A stretch of 64,000 nt of DNA from Hydrogenophaga sp. BPS33 (GCF_009859475.1 NZ_CP044549.1:5642001-5706000); one strand, 5' to 3'. Shown: positions 26,594 through 35,593, numbered from the stretch's first letter. Translations and numbers: made by a program. Notes: generated by a model from the sequence alone, not told the origin.

Positions 26594-27736
26594 ATGCAAT
26601 TCAACGAAGAACAGACCGCCTTTCAGGACACCGTGCGCCGCATGGTCGCGCGCCACGTGGCGCCCATCGCGGCCGAGATCGATGAGACCGATCGCTTTCC
26701 CCTCGAGCTGGTCAAGCTCTTTGGCGAAATGGGATTGATGCAGTTGCTCGTGCCCGAGCAATACGGTGGACCCGATGGAAACCTCACCATGATGTGCATT
26801 GCGCGGGAAGAGATCTCGCGCGCCTCGCCGGCCTGCGCCACGCTCGCCGGCCTCAACACGATGTTTGCCATGCCCCTGCTGCACTTCGGCAGCGAAGAGC
26901 AGCGGCAGCGCTTCCTTCCCCAGCTGGCCGCAGGCGGTGTGGTGACCGCCACCGCCATTTCCGAACCGCAGGCCGGCTCGGACGTGAGCGCCATCGCCAC
27001 CCGTGCCGAGCGCAGAGGCGACGGCTACGTCCTGAACGGCAGAAAGCAGTGGTGCAGCTACGGCTGCGAGGCCGAATACATCATGCTGTACGCGCGCACC
27101 AGCGACGAACCCGGGGCTGCCGGCATCAGTGCCTTCGTGATCGAGCCCAGGAAGATGAAGGGCGTGACCTTCGGGCGGCATGAGCGCAAGATGGGATTCC
27201 GGGGTGCGCCGAACACGCCCATCTTCCTGGACGAGGTGCACGTCCCCGCCGAGAACCTCGTGGGCGAGGAGGGAAAGGGCTTCCGCGCCTCCATGCGCGC
27301 ACTGGACATGAACCGGCCCACCATCGGCGCGCAGTGCGTCGGCCTGGCGCAGGGCTCACTCGATGCGTCCCTGGCCTATGCGCGGGAACGCAAGCAGTTC
27401 AAGAAGAGCATCGCGGAATACCAGGGCATCCAGTTCATGCTGGCCGACATGGCGATCCAGACCGAAGCGGCGCGCTGCCTCGTCTACGAATGCGCCCAGG
27501 CCGCAGACGCCGGTGACTGGAAGCGCTTGAGCTACTTCGCCAGCATGGCCAAGTGCTTCGCCAGCGACATGGCCATGAAGGTCACCACCGATGCGGTACA
27601 GATCTTCGGCGGCTATGGCTACACGCGCGACTATCCCGTGGAACGCTGGATGCGCGACGCCAAACTCACGCAGATCTTCGAAGGCACCAACCAGATCCAG
27701 CGGCTGGTGGTGGCCCGTGAACTGCTGAAAGCCTGA
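26594..27736 (+). CDS. Acyl-CoA dehydrogenase, short-chain/butyryl-CoA type
   Basis: 380 aa classical ACAD. All landmarks are present: [78 protein letters not shown] and the catalytic Glu in [15 protein letters not shown]. It therefore looks fully active as a homotetramer, unlike the paired ACADs at 3149-5424. Substrates are probably short or branched acyl-CoAs made by the CoA-transferases of this operon. It lies between two Bug genes. Confidence 0.93.
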   Translation: MQFNEEQTAFQDTVRRMVARHVAPIAAEIDETDRFPLELVKLFGEMGLMQLLVPEQYGGPDGNLTMMCIAREEISRASPACATLAGLNTMFAMPLLHFGSEEQRQRFLPQLAAGGVVTATAISEPQAGSDVSAIATRAERRGDGYVLNGRKQWCSYGCEAEYIMLYARTSDEPGAAGISAFVIEPRKMKGVTFGRHERKMGFRGAPNTPIFLDEVHVPAENLVGEEGKGFRASMRALDMNRPTIGAQCVGLAQGSLDASLAYARERKQFKKSIAEYQGIQFMLADMAIQTEAARCLVYECAQAADAGDWKRLSYFASMAKCFASDMAMKVTTDAVQIFGGYGYTRDYPVERWMRDAKLTQIFEGTNQIQRLVVARELLKA

Positions 27737-27761
27737 CACCCCACACCCCCAAGGAGACAAC

Positions 27762-28748
27762 ATGACCAGCACCTTGCGAATCCTGAACGCAGCCATCCTG
27801 GCCTCTTCGGCTCTGATGGGCATGCAGAGCGCGCTTGCCCAAAAATTCCCCAGCGACCGTGTGACCCTGATCGTGCCTTACTCGCCCGGCAACGGCCTCG
27901 ACCTGTTGGCGCGCGAACTGGCGGGCGAGCTGCAAACGCAGGAAGGCGTTCCCTTCGTGGTGGAGAACCGGGAGGGCGCCGCCGGCGTGATCGGCACGCA
28001 GCACGCCGCCCGCGCCAAGGCGGACGGCTACACCCTGCTGTTCACCGCCAACCCGCCCTTTGCCACGTCCCCCTTTTCGCTCGACAAGCCGCCCTACGAC
28101 CCGCTGAGCTCCTTCGTGCCGGTCGCGCGGGTGGGTTCGGTGCCGCTGGTGCTCGTGACCGCGCCACAGTGGCCGATCCAAAACCTCGAGCAGCTCAAGG
28201 ACTACGTGGCCAAGAACCCGGACAAGGCCAACTACGCGTCGTCGGGTGTGGGCTCGCCCGGCCAGCTGTATGGCGAAAAGCTCAACCAGGCCATGGGCAT
28301 CCGGTTGCAGGACGTGCGCTACCGCGCCACCGGCCAAGCCCTGCTGGACGTGGTGGCGGGCAGTGTGCTGGTGAGCATCGTGTCGGTCACCGCTGCGGAG
28401 CAACACGTCAAGGCCGGCAAGTTGCGGATGCTGGCGGTCGGCTCCAGGAAGCGCCTGAGCAGCTTCCCGGATGTGCCCACACTGGCCGAGGCAACAGGCC
28501 AGCGGGACTTCGAGGCGGGCGTCTGGTACGGCTTCTTTGCCCCCGCCGGAACGTCGAAGGAGCGCGTGACCGCCCTTTTCGCGTCCGCATCGAAGGCCGC
28601 CTCCTCACCACGGGTGCAATCCTTCATGGACCGGGTGGGCATGGTGCCCGAGCTGCTGGATCCCGACGCGTTTTCGAAGCAGCTGCAAGCGGACGTCAGT
28701 TCCTCGAAACGCCTGGTCGAAGAAGCCAGGTCCCGACCTGAGCGCTGA
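27762..28748 (+). CDS. Bug/TctC-family periplasmic solute-binding protein
   Basis: 328 aa from MTSTLRILNAAILASSALMG, signal peptide ending SALA before QKFPSD. Hallmarks: VTLIVPYSPGNGLDLLAREL, VVENREGAAGVIGTQ, DGYTLLFTANPPFA and YDPLSSFVPVARV. The leader AAGGAGACAAC abuts the ATG. It is most like the Bug proteins at 6334-7320 and 8182-9141 (shared NPPFA/SPPFAV segment). It is last in the operon and converges on the second GntR gene. Confidence 0.9.
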   Translation: MTSTLRILNAAILASSALMGMQSALAQKFPSDRVTLIVPYSPGNGLDLLARELAGELQTQEGVPFVVENREGAAGVIGTQHAARAKADGYTLLFTANPPFATSPFSLDKPPYDPLSSFVPVARVGSVPLVLVTAPQWPIQNLEQLKDYVAKNPDKANYASSGVGSPGQLYGEKLNQAMGIRLQDVRYRATGQALLDVVAGSVLVSIVSVTAAEQHVKAGKLRMLAVGSRKRLSSFPDVPTLAEATGQRDFEAGVWYGFFAPAGTSKERVTALFASASKAASSPRVQSFMDRVGMVPELLDPDAFSKQLQADVSSSKRLVEEARSRPER

Positions 28749-28775
28749 CGCGACGCATGCGGCTGAGCAACGGGC

Positions 28776-29573
28776 TCAGCCGCCGTTCTTGCCCGCCTTG
28801 CTCGACGCCTTGCTGCGCACCGCCACTTCGTCCAGGTAGATCTTCTGCAATCGGAGCAGGTGGTCGCGCATCAGCGTGGCCGAGGCCTCGGCGTCGCGCT
28901 TGCGCAGCAGCACCAGCAACTCGCGCCGAAACGGCATCACCGTGATGTTGGAGGTGCGCATGAAGTCCTCCACGAATTTCAGCGTGATCGCCATCACCGC
29001 GTCGGTCACGATGACCAGCAAGGGGTTGTGCGTCATGCGCGCGAGGATGCGGTAGAACTCCAGATTGATGGCGGTGCGGCGCGGCGCATCGCCCGCTTTC
29101 GCGGCGGCCTGAGCCTCTTCCACGTTCTTCTCGAGCTCGACCAGCTCTTCCTCGCTCCCGCGCTCGCAGGCCAGGCGCACCACTTCCACGCCGATGAGCA
29201 GGCGCGTCTCGGTCAGGTGCTGGGGCTGGATCGCGCCAAGCGAATACAGGTCGACCATGCCGGCGCGCACCGCATCGCCCCCACCGCCACGGATGAACGC
29301 GCCACCAGTGGCGCCCTTCTTCACCTCCAGCAAGCCGCCATCGGCCAGCGAACGGATCGCCTGGCGCACGGTGTTGCGGCTGACTTCCAGCTGTTCCGAC
29401 AGTTCGCGCTCGGTCGGCAAGCGGTCACCCTGCTTGAGTTTGTGCGACGCGATGAGCTTGCGGATCTGCGCCTGAATCGCCTCGGCCGGTCGCGTGCTGT
29501 TGACCGGCTTGAACGCCAGGCGGCGCGACTTGCGGGCGGCGGTGGTTTTGGAGGTGTCGCTGGTGGTGGCCAT
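28776..29573 (-). CDS. GntR-family regulator, FadR/FCD type (second copy)
   Basis: 265 aa. Winged HTH at about 30-100 (RLPTERELSEQLEVSRNTVR) and FCD domain at about 110-245. The recognition-helix segment VSRNTVRQAIRSL differs from the other GntR regulator by one residue, so the two probably read the same operator. In the FCD domain the segment NLEFYRILARMT has Tyr where the paralogue has His, so metal or ligand binding may differ. It is divergent from the PaaX-like gene; a degenerate operator lies between them at 29631-29641. Confidence 0.9.
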   Translation of the reverse strand: MATTSDTSKTTAARKSRRLAFKPVNSTRPAEAIQAQIRKLIASHKLKQGDRLPTERELSEQLEVSRNTVRQAIRSLADGGLLEVKKGATGGAFIRGGGGDAVRAGMVDLYSLGAIQPQHLTETRLLIGVEVVRLACERGSEEELVELEKNVEEAQAAAKAGDAPRRTAINLEFYRILARMTHNPLLVIVTDAVMAITLKFVEDFMRTSNITVMPFRRELLVLLRKRDAEASATLMRDHLLRLQKIYLDEVAVRSKASSKAGKNGG

Positions 29574-29630
29574 GGAAGAGAGTGGTTGCGGATTGGGGTG
29601 CCCGTGGGCATGCCGTCAGTATCATGTCAT

Positions 29631-29641
29631 ATGGTCATCCA
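29631..29641. promoter_or_regulatory. Degenerate FadR/GntR-type operator
   Basis: ATGGTCATCCA, 9 of 11 positions matching TGGGTCATCCA, in the gap between the second GntR gene and the PaaX-like gene. It may allow autoregulation and coupling of the two clusters. Weaker than the other sites. Confidence 0.35.
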
Positions 29642-29656
29642 TTTTCCAGTTCGCGC

Positions 29657-30553
29657 ATGAGCGCAGCGCCGGGCCGCCCCAAGCAAGCTCGCGCCGCAGC
29701 CCGACAGGGCGAAGGCATCCCAGTGAGCGCCAACCCGCCGCCCGCCGCGCCTGCGGCCAGCGCACGCTCGCTGCTGCTCACCCTCCTCGGCGAATACGTC
29801 TACCCCTCCACCGAAGGCGTGTGGACGCAGACCTTGCTGCAGGCCTTCGCCTTGGTGGGCATTGCCGAAAAGGCCGCCCGGCAGGCGCTGGCGCGCGCGA
29901 ACACCGCGGGCTGGATCGAAGGCGGCAAGGAAGGCCGGCAGGCCTGGTGGGCGCTGTCGCCAGGCGGCTCGGCACTGATCGCCGAAGGGTCCCGCCGCGT
30001 GCTGGGCCTGGCGCAGAACAAGCACGAGTGGGCCGGCGGCTGGTTGTTGCTGCACGTGACCCTGCCCGAAACGCGCCGTGCCGATCGACTGCGGCTCTAC
30101 CGCGTGTTGCACTGGATGGGCTTTGGCTCGCCCACGCCGGGTCTGTGGATCTGCCCGCACGCCGACCGTGCCGACGCGGTGCGCGCGCAACTGCGGGAAC
30201 TGGGCCTGGAGGACGACACGCTGGCCTTCCAGGCGCGCTCGCTGGACTTCGGCATTCCCCAGCCCACGCTGGTGCAAAAGGCGTGGGACGTGCCCGCGCT
30301 GGCCGAGCACTACCTGGAGCTCGAATCGCGCTTCAGTGCCCTGCGCCCGCGCAACGCCGAAGACCACTTCCAGGCCCACGCCCAGCTGGTCAACGCGTTC
30401 CAGCGTCTGCCCGCGGTCGACCCAGGCTTGCCGCATTCCTTGCTGCCCAGCGACTGGGTGGGCACGCGCGTGACGAAACGGCTCAACGAATTGCGCGCGC
30501 GCTGGCGTGAGCCCGCGCACGCGCAGTGGCAGGCCATGAGCGAGATCGCCTGA
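29657..30553 (+). CDS. PaaX-family transcriptional regulator
   Basis: 298 aa. After a Pro/Ala-rich tail comes a PaaX N-terminal winged helix (about 35-105: SLLLTLLGEYVYPSTEGVWT, EKAARQALARANTAGWIEGG), a central Cas2-like domain (GWLLLHVTLPETRRADRLRL, LWICPHADRADAVRAQL) and a C-terminal domain (AEHYLELESRFSAL). PaaX represses phenylacetyl-CoA catabolism by binding acyl-CoA ligands, so this probably senses a CoA thioester for the adjacent ligase/CaiB/crotonase genes. A GTG at 29723 is an alternative start. It converges on the acyl-CoA ligase gene. Confidence 0.87.
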   Translation: MSAAPGRPKQARAAARQGEGIPVSANPPPAAPAASARSLLLTLLGEYVYPSTEGVWTQTLLQAFALVGIAEKAARQALARANTAGWIEGGKEGRQAWWALSPGGSALIAEGSRRVLGLAQNKHEWAGGWLLLHVTLPETRRADRLRLYRVLHWMGFGSPTPGLWICPHADRADAVRAQLRELGLEDDTLAFQARSLDFGIPQPTLVQKAWDVPALAEHYLELESRFSALRPRNAEDHFQAHAQLVNAFQRLPAVDPGLPHSLLPSDWVGTRVTKRLNELRARWREPAHAQWQAMSEIA

Positions 30554-30578
30554 ACGGGGCGCCCCATACGAAACCGTT

Positions 30579-32168
30579 TTAGCCGCCGCGCCAATCTGCC
30601 TTGAGCTCGGCCTTGGCGATCTTGCCGGTGGCGTTGGTCGGCAAGGCTTCGCGGCGCAACCACCAGCGGCTGGGCACCTCGAACTTGCCCAGCAACGATT
30701 GCGCATGCGCCGCAAGCTCTTCGGCGCTGGCGCTCTGGCCTTCGCGCAGCACCACCACCGCCGCCACTTCTTCACCCAGATCCGCGTGCGGCAGCGGCAC
30801 CACCGCCACCTCCTGCACCGCCGGGTGGCGCAGCAGGCAGTGCTCGACGTGCGCGCAGGCGATGTTTTCGCCGGCGCGGATCACGATGTCCTTCGAACGT
30901 CCGCTGAGGTAGAGGTAGTCGCCCTCGACCCGCCCCAGGTCGCCGGTGCGCACCCAACCATCTTCGTCGGTCGCGCCTTCGGCCTCGCCCCACACCCCGA
31001 GCGTGACCGTGGGCGTGCGCGCCTGGATCTCGCCCACACCGCGCTCGTCCGGGTTGGCGATGCGCAGTTCGACCACCGGCAAGGCCTTGCCCACACAACC
31101 GGGCCGCTCGCGCAGCGTGTCCGCGCTGCCGGCCGCGAGAATGCCACCGGCCTCGGTGCAGCCATACAGGCTGCCCACGCTTTTCTTCACGCCGGGAAAC
31201 ACCTGCGGAATGCGCGCGCGCAACTCGGGCGAGATCGCCGAGCCGCCCATGGGAATGGAGCGCAGGCTCGACACGTCGTAGCGGACCGCGTCGGGATGCT
31301 CCAGCACGCGCGAGACCATGGTGGGAATGCTGCCCCACACGCGCACGCGCTCCTGCTGGATGAGGCGCAGCACCGCGCCGGCATCGAAGCGACCTTCCTG
31401 CAGCACCAGCTTGCCGCCGGTGAGCAGGGTCGAGATGCTGACCTGCACGCCGGCCAGGTGGAACAGCGGCACCGTGAGCAGGCTCACCGTGCCGGGCTGG
31501 TCCAGCGACATCTCGCTGGGCAAACGCCCGGTGAGCACCAGCAGGTTCTGCAGGTTGGCCACCACGCCGCCTTGCGACATCAGCGCACCCTTGGCGCGGC
31601 CGGTGGTGCCGGAGGTGAACATGATGATGGCCAGCGCGTCCTCGGCCACCTCGGGCAAGGGCGGCAACGGTGGACGCTCACCGCCATTCACCCATTCCCG
31701 CACCGTGGCCATGTCGATCACGTTCGGGTCGTCCTGCAGGCCGCGCTTGGCGAGCCAATCGGCCAACACCCAGGCGGGCTCTACGTCGGCGATGGCTTCA
31801 CTGGTTTCCTGCGCGCTCCACCAGGCGTTGCACAGCACCGCGACAGCGCCCAGCGACTGCACGGCCCAGAAGGCCGCGAGCCATTCGATGCTGTTGTAGG
31901 CCAGCAGCACGATGCGCTCGCCTGGGCGCACGCCGCGCGACTGCAGTTGCTCCGTCACACGCGCCACCGCCGCTTCGAACGCGCCAAAGCTCAGGCGGCG
32001 TTCGCCCTCGACGATGAAGGTGCGGGCGCCTTCTTGCCAGCGGCGCGCGTCGCGCAAGAGCGCGCCCACCGAACGCGGGCGGTTTGCATAGAGGCGGCAC
32101 GGGTGCCCCTGGACCCGGCCCGCTTCGACCTCGCGACCCCAGAGCGGCGTTTCAACGACCGCGTTCAA
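30579..32168 (-). CDS. AMP-forming acyl-CoA synthetase/ligase (ANL superfamily)
   Basis: 529 aa. ANL core motifs: IIMFTSGTTGRAKGALMS (P-loop, about 205-222), YGCTEAGG, RTGDLGRVEGDYLYLSGRSK and the catalytic Lys in LPTNATGKIAKAELK near the C-terminus. It makes acyl-CoA from a free acid, ATP and CoA. It overlaps the CaiB/BaiF gene upstream by 4 bases in a two-gene operon. Closest in style to medium-chain, cyclohexanecarboxylate or feruloyl-type ligases; the substrate is not predictable from sequence alone. Confidence 0.92.
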   Translation of the reverse strand: MNAVVETPLWGREVEAGRVQGHPCRLYANRPRSVGALLRDARRWQEGARTFIVEGERRLSFGAFEAAVARVTEQLQSRGVRPGERIVLLAYNSIEWLAAFWAVQSLGAVAVLCNAWWSAQETSEAIADVEPAWVLADWLAKRGLQDDPNVIDMATVREWVNGGERPPLPPLPEVAEDALAIIMFTSGTTGRAKGALMSQGGVVANLQNLLVLTGRLPSEMSLDQPGTVSLLTVPLFHLAGVQVSISTLLTGGKLVLQEGRFDAGAVLRLIQQERVRVWGSIPTMVSRVLEHPDAVRYDVSSLRSIPMGGSAISPELRARIPQVFPGVKKSVGSLYGCTEAGGILAAGSADTLRERPGCVGKALPVVELRIANPDERGVGEIQARTPTVTLGVWGEAEGATDEDGWVRTGDLGRVEGDYLYLSGRSKDIVIRAGENIACAHVEHCLLRHPAVQEVAVVPLPHADLGEEVAAVVVLREGQSASAEELAAHAQSLLGKFEVPSRWWLRREALPTNATGKIAKAELKADWRGG

Positions 32169-33403
32169 GGCTGTTCTCCTGGCGCCGCCACGGCGCTGAG
32201 CCGCTGCACCTCTTCGGCCGTGAAGCCATAGTCGGCCAGCACCTGCGCGGTGTGTTCACCGGTCTGCGGCGCGCGCGGCGCTTCGCCGCGCGGCATGAAA
32301 TCAAAGCGCACCGGCGCGTCGACCGACTGCTTGCCCTCCACCGTGGTCCAGGCGCCGATCGCTTCGGCCTGCTGGTCGTTCAGCACTTCCGCCGGCACCT
32401 GGATCGGCGCCCACCACACCTCGTGGCGGTCGAGTTGCTCGGCCCAGTACGCCATGGGCTGGCTGTTGAAGGCCTGGTCGAACAGCGCGATCAGCTCGGC
32501 CGCGTGCGTGCCGATACCACGCCCATCCTTGAAGCGCTCGTCGTCCACCAGATCTTCGCGGCCGATGGCGCGCAACACCGTGGGCAGGTGCCGGCGCGCT
32601 TCCACTCCGACGAGGAAGAACCAGCGGTCGTCGGCCGTGCGGTAGGAGTTGTACATGGGCGTGCGCGATTGTTCGCGTGGCTTGGGTGGCTTGGGGTTGC
32701 CGCCCAAAGCCTGCTGGCCCAGTTCTCCCCCCAGCGCCCACATGCCGGTGCGCATGAGCGAGGCCTCCACCACGCGGCCCTGGCCGGTCTGGTGGCGCTC
32801 CATGAGCGCGGCCAGGATGCCGGTGGTCGCGGTCATCGCGGTGAACGCATCGCCAATGCCTTGCAGCAGGGCGGGCGGCGGCGTGCCGGCGGTGGTGATC
32901 TCGTGCGCCACGCCGGTGCGACCGTAGAACGCGGCGATGTCGTAGCCCGGCCGGTCCTGGTCCGGGCCGCCCCAACCGTATGCGCTGACCGAGCAGTAAA
33001 CGAGACGCGGGTATTTCTGGCGGATCTCGGCCGCGCCCAGGCCCAGGCGCTGCAGTGCATCGGGGCGCAGGTTGGTCAGCAGCACGTCGGCGTTGGCCAG
33101 CAGCTTGCCCAACGCGGCCAGGCCTTCGTCGGTCTTCACGTCGAGCACCAGCGAGCGTTTGCCGCGGTTGGCCAGCGTGAAGGCCGCGTTCGGCGTTCCG
33201 GCGCGCGCGCCCATCTTGGCAAAGATGGTGCGCATGGGTTCACCACCCGGTGGCTCGACCTTGATGACGTCGGCGCCCCAGTCGGCCAGCAGGCCGCCCG
33301 ACAGGGGGCCTGCCATCCAGTGGGCAAATTCGATCACGCGCACGCCCTTCAAGGGCTGTGCAGGTTGATCGGAAAGAGGCAATACAGCGTTTGATGAAGT
33401 CAT
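32165..33403 (-). CDS. CaiB/BaiF family III CoA-transferase
   Basis: 412 aa. VIEFAHWMAGPLSGGLLADW and VIKVEPPGGEPMRTIFAKM form the CoA site; the catalytic Asp is kept in RPGYDIAAFYGRTGV (Asp155), a BaiF/BbsF-like sequence. Its predicted promoter (TTGACC-17-TAGCAT on the minus strand) would start transcription about at the ATG, and no Shine-Dalgarno is visible, so the mRNA may be leaderless. It is first in an operon with the AMP-forming ligase and divergent from two crotonase genes. Confidence 0.9.
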   Translation of the reverse strand: MTSSNAVLPLSDQPAQPLKGVRVIEFAHWMAGPLSGGLLADWGADVIKVEPPGGEPMRTIFAKMGARAGTPNAAFTLANRGKRSLVLDVKTDEGLAALGKLLANADVLLTNLRPDALQRLGLGAAEIRQKYPRLVYCSVSAYGWGGPDQDRPGYDIAAFYGRTGVAHEITTAGTPPPALLQGIGDAFTAMTATTGILAALMERHQTGQGRVVEASLMRTGMWALGGELGQQALGGNPKPPKPREQSRTPMYNSYRTADDRWFFLVGVEARRHLPTVLRAIGREDLVDDERFKDGRGIGTHAAELIALFDQAFNSQPMAYWAEQLDRHEVWWAPIQVPAEVLNDQQAEAIGAWTTVEGKQSVDAPVRFDFMPRGEAPRAPQTGEHTAQVLADYGFTAEEVQRLSAVAAPGEQP

Positions 33404-33409
33404 GCCGAA

Positions 33410-33450
33410 ATGCTACAACCGATTGACGTTACGGTCAAACGATGTATCAT
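33410..33450. promoter_or_regulatory. Back-to-back promoters sharing one palindromic operator
   Basis: Plus strand: TTGACG (33423-33428), 16-base spacer, TATCAT (33445-33450), serving the crotonase genes. Minus strand: TTGACC (33438-33433), 17-base spacer, TAGCAT (33415-33410), serving the CaiB/ligase operon. The two -35 boxes are the arms of one palindrome, TTGAC-N6-GTCAA (33423-33438). A single bound dimer could shut both promoters. The PaaX-like protein is the obvious candidate. Confidence 0.65.
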
Positions 33451-33480
33451 TTCACCCAGATTCATTCAGGAGATACGCCC

Positions 33481-34341
33481 ATGGACGATGCTGTGATCGT
33501 CGAGAAACAAGGACCCGTCGCGCGGCTGGTGATGAACCGCCCGGACAAACACAACGCGCTGCGCTTCGACGACCTGGACCGCCTGGTCGCCGCGCTGCAC
33601 GAAGCCGAGGAAGACGACGACGTGCGCGTCATCGTCCTCAAGGGCAATGGCCCCTCGTTCTGCGCCGGGCACGACTACAACGACGCGCTGAAGTCCTACG
33701 GCCTGGAGCCCGCAGCCGACGGCAAGAAGCCGCGCCGCCCCAGCCAGCGCACGCGCCTGCTGCGCGACCGCAAGCTGGGCATGAACTACATGGCGTTCCA
33801 GAACTCGATGAAGCCGGTGATCGCGCAGGTGCACGGCCACTGCACCGGCGTGGGCATGTACCTGGTGGAGCTGGTGGACCTCGCGGTGTGCGCGCACGAC
33901 GCGCAGTTCAGCCACGCCGAGCAGCGCCTGGGCCTGGCCGGCAACACCTGGCACATGAACAGCCAGATCCTGATGTACGGCGCGAAGAAGGCACGCGAAC
34001 TCATGTTGCTGGGCAACAGCTTCGACGGCCCCACCGCCGAACGCCTGGGACTGGTCAACCTGTCGGTACCTGGCGACACACTGGACGCAGCCGTGAGCGA
34101 TTGGGCGCAACGCATCGCCAAGCACCCGCGCGACGCCCTGGTGACCGGCAAGGCCATGCACCAGATGGCGCTGGAGAGCCTGGGCGGCGCGGCGCAGTTC
34201 TCGCGCGGCTATGTGGGCCACACGCTCGGCACCAACCTGCGCTTCGAAGACGACGAGTTCAACATCCTGCGCAACCGTTCGCAAACGGGCACCACCGCCA
34301 CGTTCAAGCAGCGCGACCAGCGTTTCGACGACACGGAGTAA
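33481..34341 (+). CDS. Crotonase-family protein (atypical active site)
   Basis: 286 aa, preceded by CAGGAGA 8 bases before the ATG. Crotonase landmarks: SFCAGHDYNDALKSYGLEPA and HCTGVGMYLVELVDLAVCAH, then FSHAEQRLGLAG. The first catalytic Glu position is Tyr (GVGMY) and the second keeps Glu (HAEQR), as in the paralogue at 23479-24384, and the C-terminal tail FEDDEFNILRNRS is shared with it. The chemistry may be something other than hydration. It is followed 6 bases later by another crotonase gene. Confidence 0.88.
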   Translation: MDDAVIVEKQGPVARLVMNRPDKHNALRFDDLDRLVAALHEAEEDDDVRVIVLKGNGPSFCAGHDYNDALKSYGLEPAADGKKPRRPSQRTRLLRDRKLGMNYMAFQNSMKPVIAQVHGHCTGVGMYLVELVDLAVCAHDAQFSHAEQRLGLAGNTWHMNSQILMYGAKKARELMLLGNSFDGPTAERLGLVNLSVPGDTLDAAVSDWAQRIAKHPRDALVTGKAMHQMALESLGGAAQFSRGYVGHTLGTNLRFEDDEFNILRNRSQTGTTATFKQRDQRFDDTE

Positions 34342-34347
34342 TACGAC

Positions 34348-35187
34348 ATGGAGCTCAAGGTCACCGAATCCAGCGTGCAGGACGGCGTGGCGCTGGTGCG
34401 CCTGAACCGGCCCGAGCGCGGCAATTCCTGGACGCACCGCATGAACGCGGAATACCGCTGGTTGATGCAATCGCACGACGAGAACCCGGAGGTGCGCGTG
34501 ATCGTGGTCACCGGCGCGGGGCGCCAGTTCTGCGTCGGCGCGGACTTCCGCGCGCTGGAACACCACCAGGCCTCGACGAAGGACTACAGCAAGGCGACGG
34601 AAGAGCTGGAACTGGCCGAACCCGGCAAGGGCGTGCACGAGGAGTTCGAACACGAGCTGGTGTGGCACTGGGGCATGAACAAGCCGGTGATCGCCGCCGT
34701 GAACGGCGCGTGCGCGGGCATCGCGGTCTCGCTCACCGCGTTCTGCGATCTGCGCTATGCCGCGGCGGGCGCAAAGTTCACGGCAGCCACGTCCAGGCTG
34801 GGCCTGCCCGCCGAGTACGGCCTGTCGTGGGTGCTGCCGCGCCTGATCGGCTTGTCGCCGGCGGTGGAGATCCTCTTCACGGGGCGTGTGGTGCTCGCGG
34901 AGGAAATGCAGACCCTGGGCTTCCTGCACGGCGTGCTGCCGGCCGAAGACTTCGAAGCGCAGGTGCTGGCGCGTGCCCGCGCCTTGGCGGCCACGGTCTC
35001 ACCGGTCGCGGTGCGCGCGGCCAAGCGGCAGGTCTATGCGGAACAAATGCACCTGCAACCGGGCCGCTCGGTGGAAGACGCCAAGCGCCTGACCGGGGAA
35101 CTGCTCAAGCACCCCGATTGCAAGGAAGGGGTGAAGGCGATGCAGGAGAAGCGTGCGCCGGCGTTCCAGCCCTTGGGCAAGCCCTGA
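34348..35187 (+). CDS. Enoyl-CoA hydratase/isomerase family protein
   Basis: 279 aa. VTGAGRQFCVGADFRALEHH and VNGACAGIAVSLTAFCDLRYA form the oxyanion hole; the substrate loop reads SRLGLPAEYGLSWVLPRLIG. The GGGxE glutamate is Ser here (GIAVS), a pattern of the isomerase-leaning crotonase branch whose acid residue is Glu in PAEYG. It is translated with the preceding crotonase (6-base gap). The C-terminus KEGVKAMQEKRAPAFQPLG is typical. It converges on the YCII-like gene. Confidence 0.88.
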   Translation: MELKVTESSVQDGVALVRLNRPERGNSWTHRMNAEYRWLMQSHDENPEVRVIVVTGAGRQFCVGADFRALEHHQASTKDYSKATEELELAEPGKGVHEEFEHELVWHWGMNKPVIAAVNGACAGIAVSLTAFCDLRYAAAGAKFTAATSRLGLPAEYGLSWVLPRLIGLSPAVEILFTGRVVLAEEMQTLGFLHGVLPAEDFEAQVLARARALAATVSPVAVRAAKRQVYAEQMHLQPGRSVEDAKRLTGELLKHPDCKEGVKAMQEKRAPAFQPLGKP

Positions 35188-35206
35188 GTCTGCACGACGT
35201 CAGCCT

Positions 35207-35566
35207 TCAAGTCCTCGCCGCGCGCACGGACGGTGGCGTCTCGCACGTCGTGCTGAGCGCGTTGCAGCGCTCGTCGTCCACCGGCCGAACCTCCAGTTGC
35301 AGGCCGAAGGCCAGGAAGAACCAGTAGCCCCCGACGATTTCCTTGGCTTCGGTGAAGGGGCCGTCGATCACGCCCTGGCGGCTGACCAGCTTGGTCGGCA
35401 TGGCCAGGCGCTGGCCGCTCTTCATCCGGCCTTCGGCCACGAGCCGGTCGTGCCAGATATAGAAGTCGTCGATCGCCCGCTGAATGTCCTCGGGGGACGC
35501 GTCGGCGTCCCATTGACCGCGCGAGAGCACGAGGTAATCGGACACGGTGTTGGACTCGGTGGTCAT
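35207..35566 (-). CDS. YCII/DGPF-domain protein with an internal deletion
   Basis: 119 aa. The conserved block VIDGPFTEAKEIVGGYWFF identifies the YCII-related DGPF family (small dimeric ferredoxin-like fold, biochemical role mostly unknown). In family members about 20 residues of helix follow before the final strand. Here FFLA runs straight into FGLQLEVRPVD, so the helix seems to be deleted in frame, and the C-terminal 20 residues look unrelated. The gene is 27 bases upstream of the TSUP gene on the same strand. It may encode a non-functional or altered protein. Confidence 0.75.
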   Translation of the reverse strand: MTTESNTVSDYLVLSRGQWDADASPEDIQRAIDDFYIWHDRLVAEGRMKSGQRLAMPTKLVSRQGVIDGPFTEAKEIVGGYWFFLAFGLQLEVRPVDDERCNALSTTCETPPSVRAART

Positions 35567-35593
35567 GGAATGGGGGCTCCTTCGTTCGTTCGT

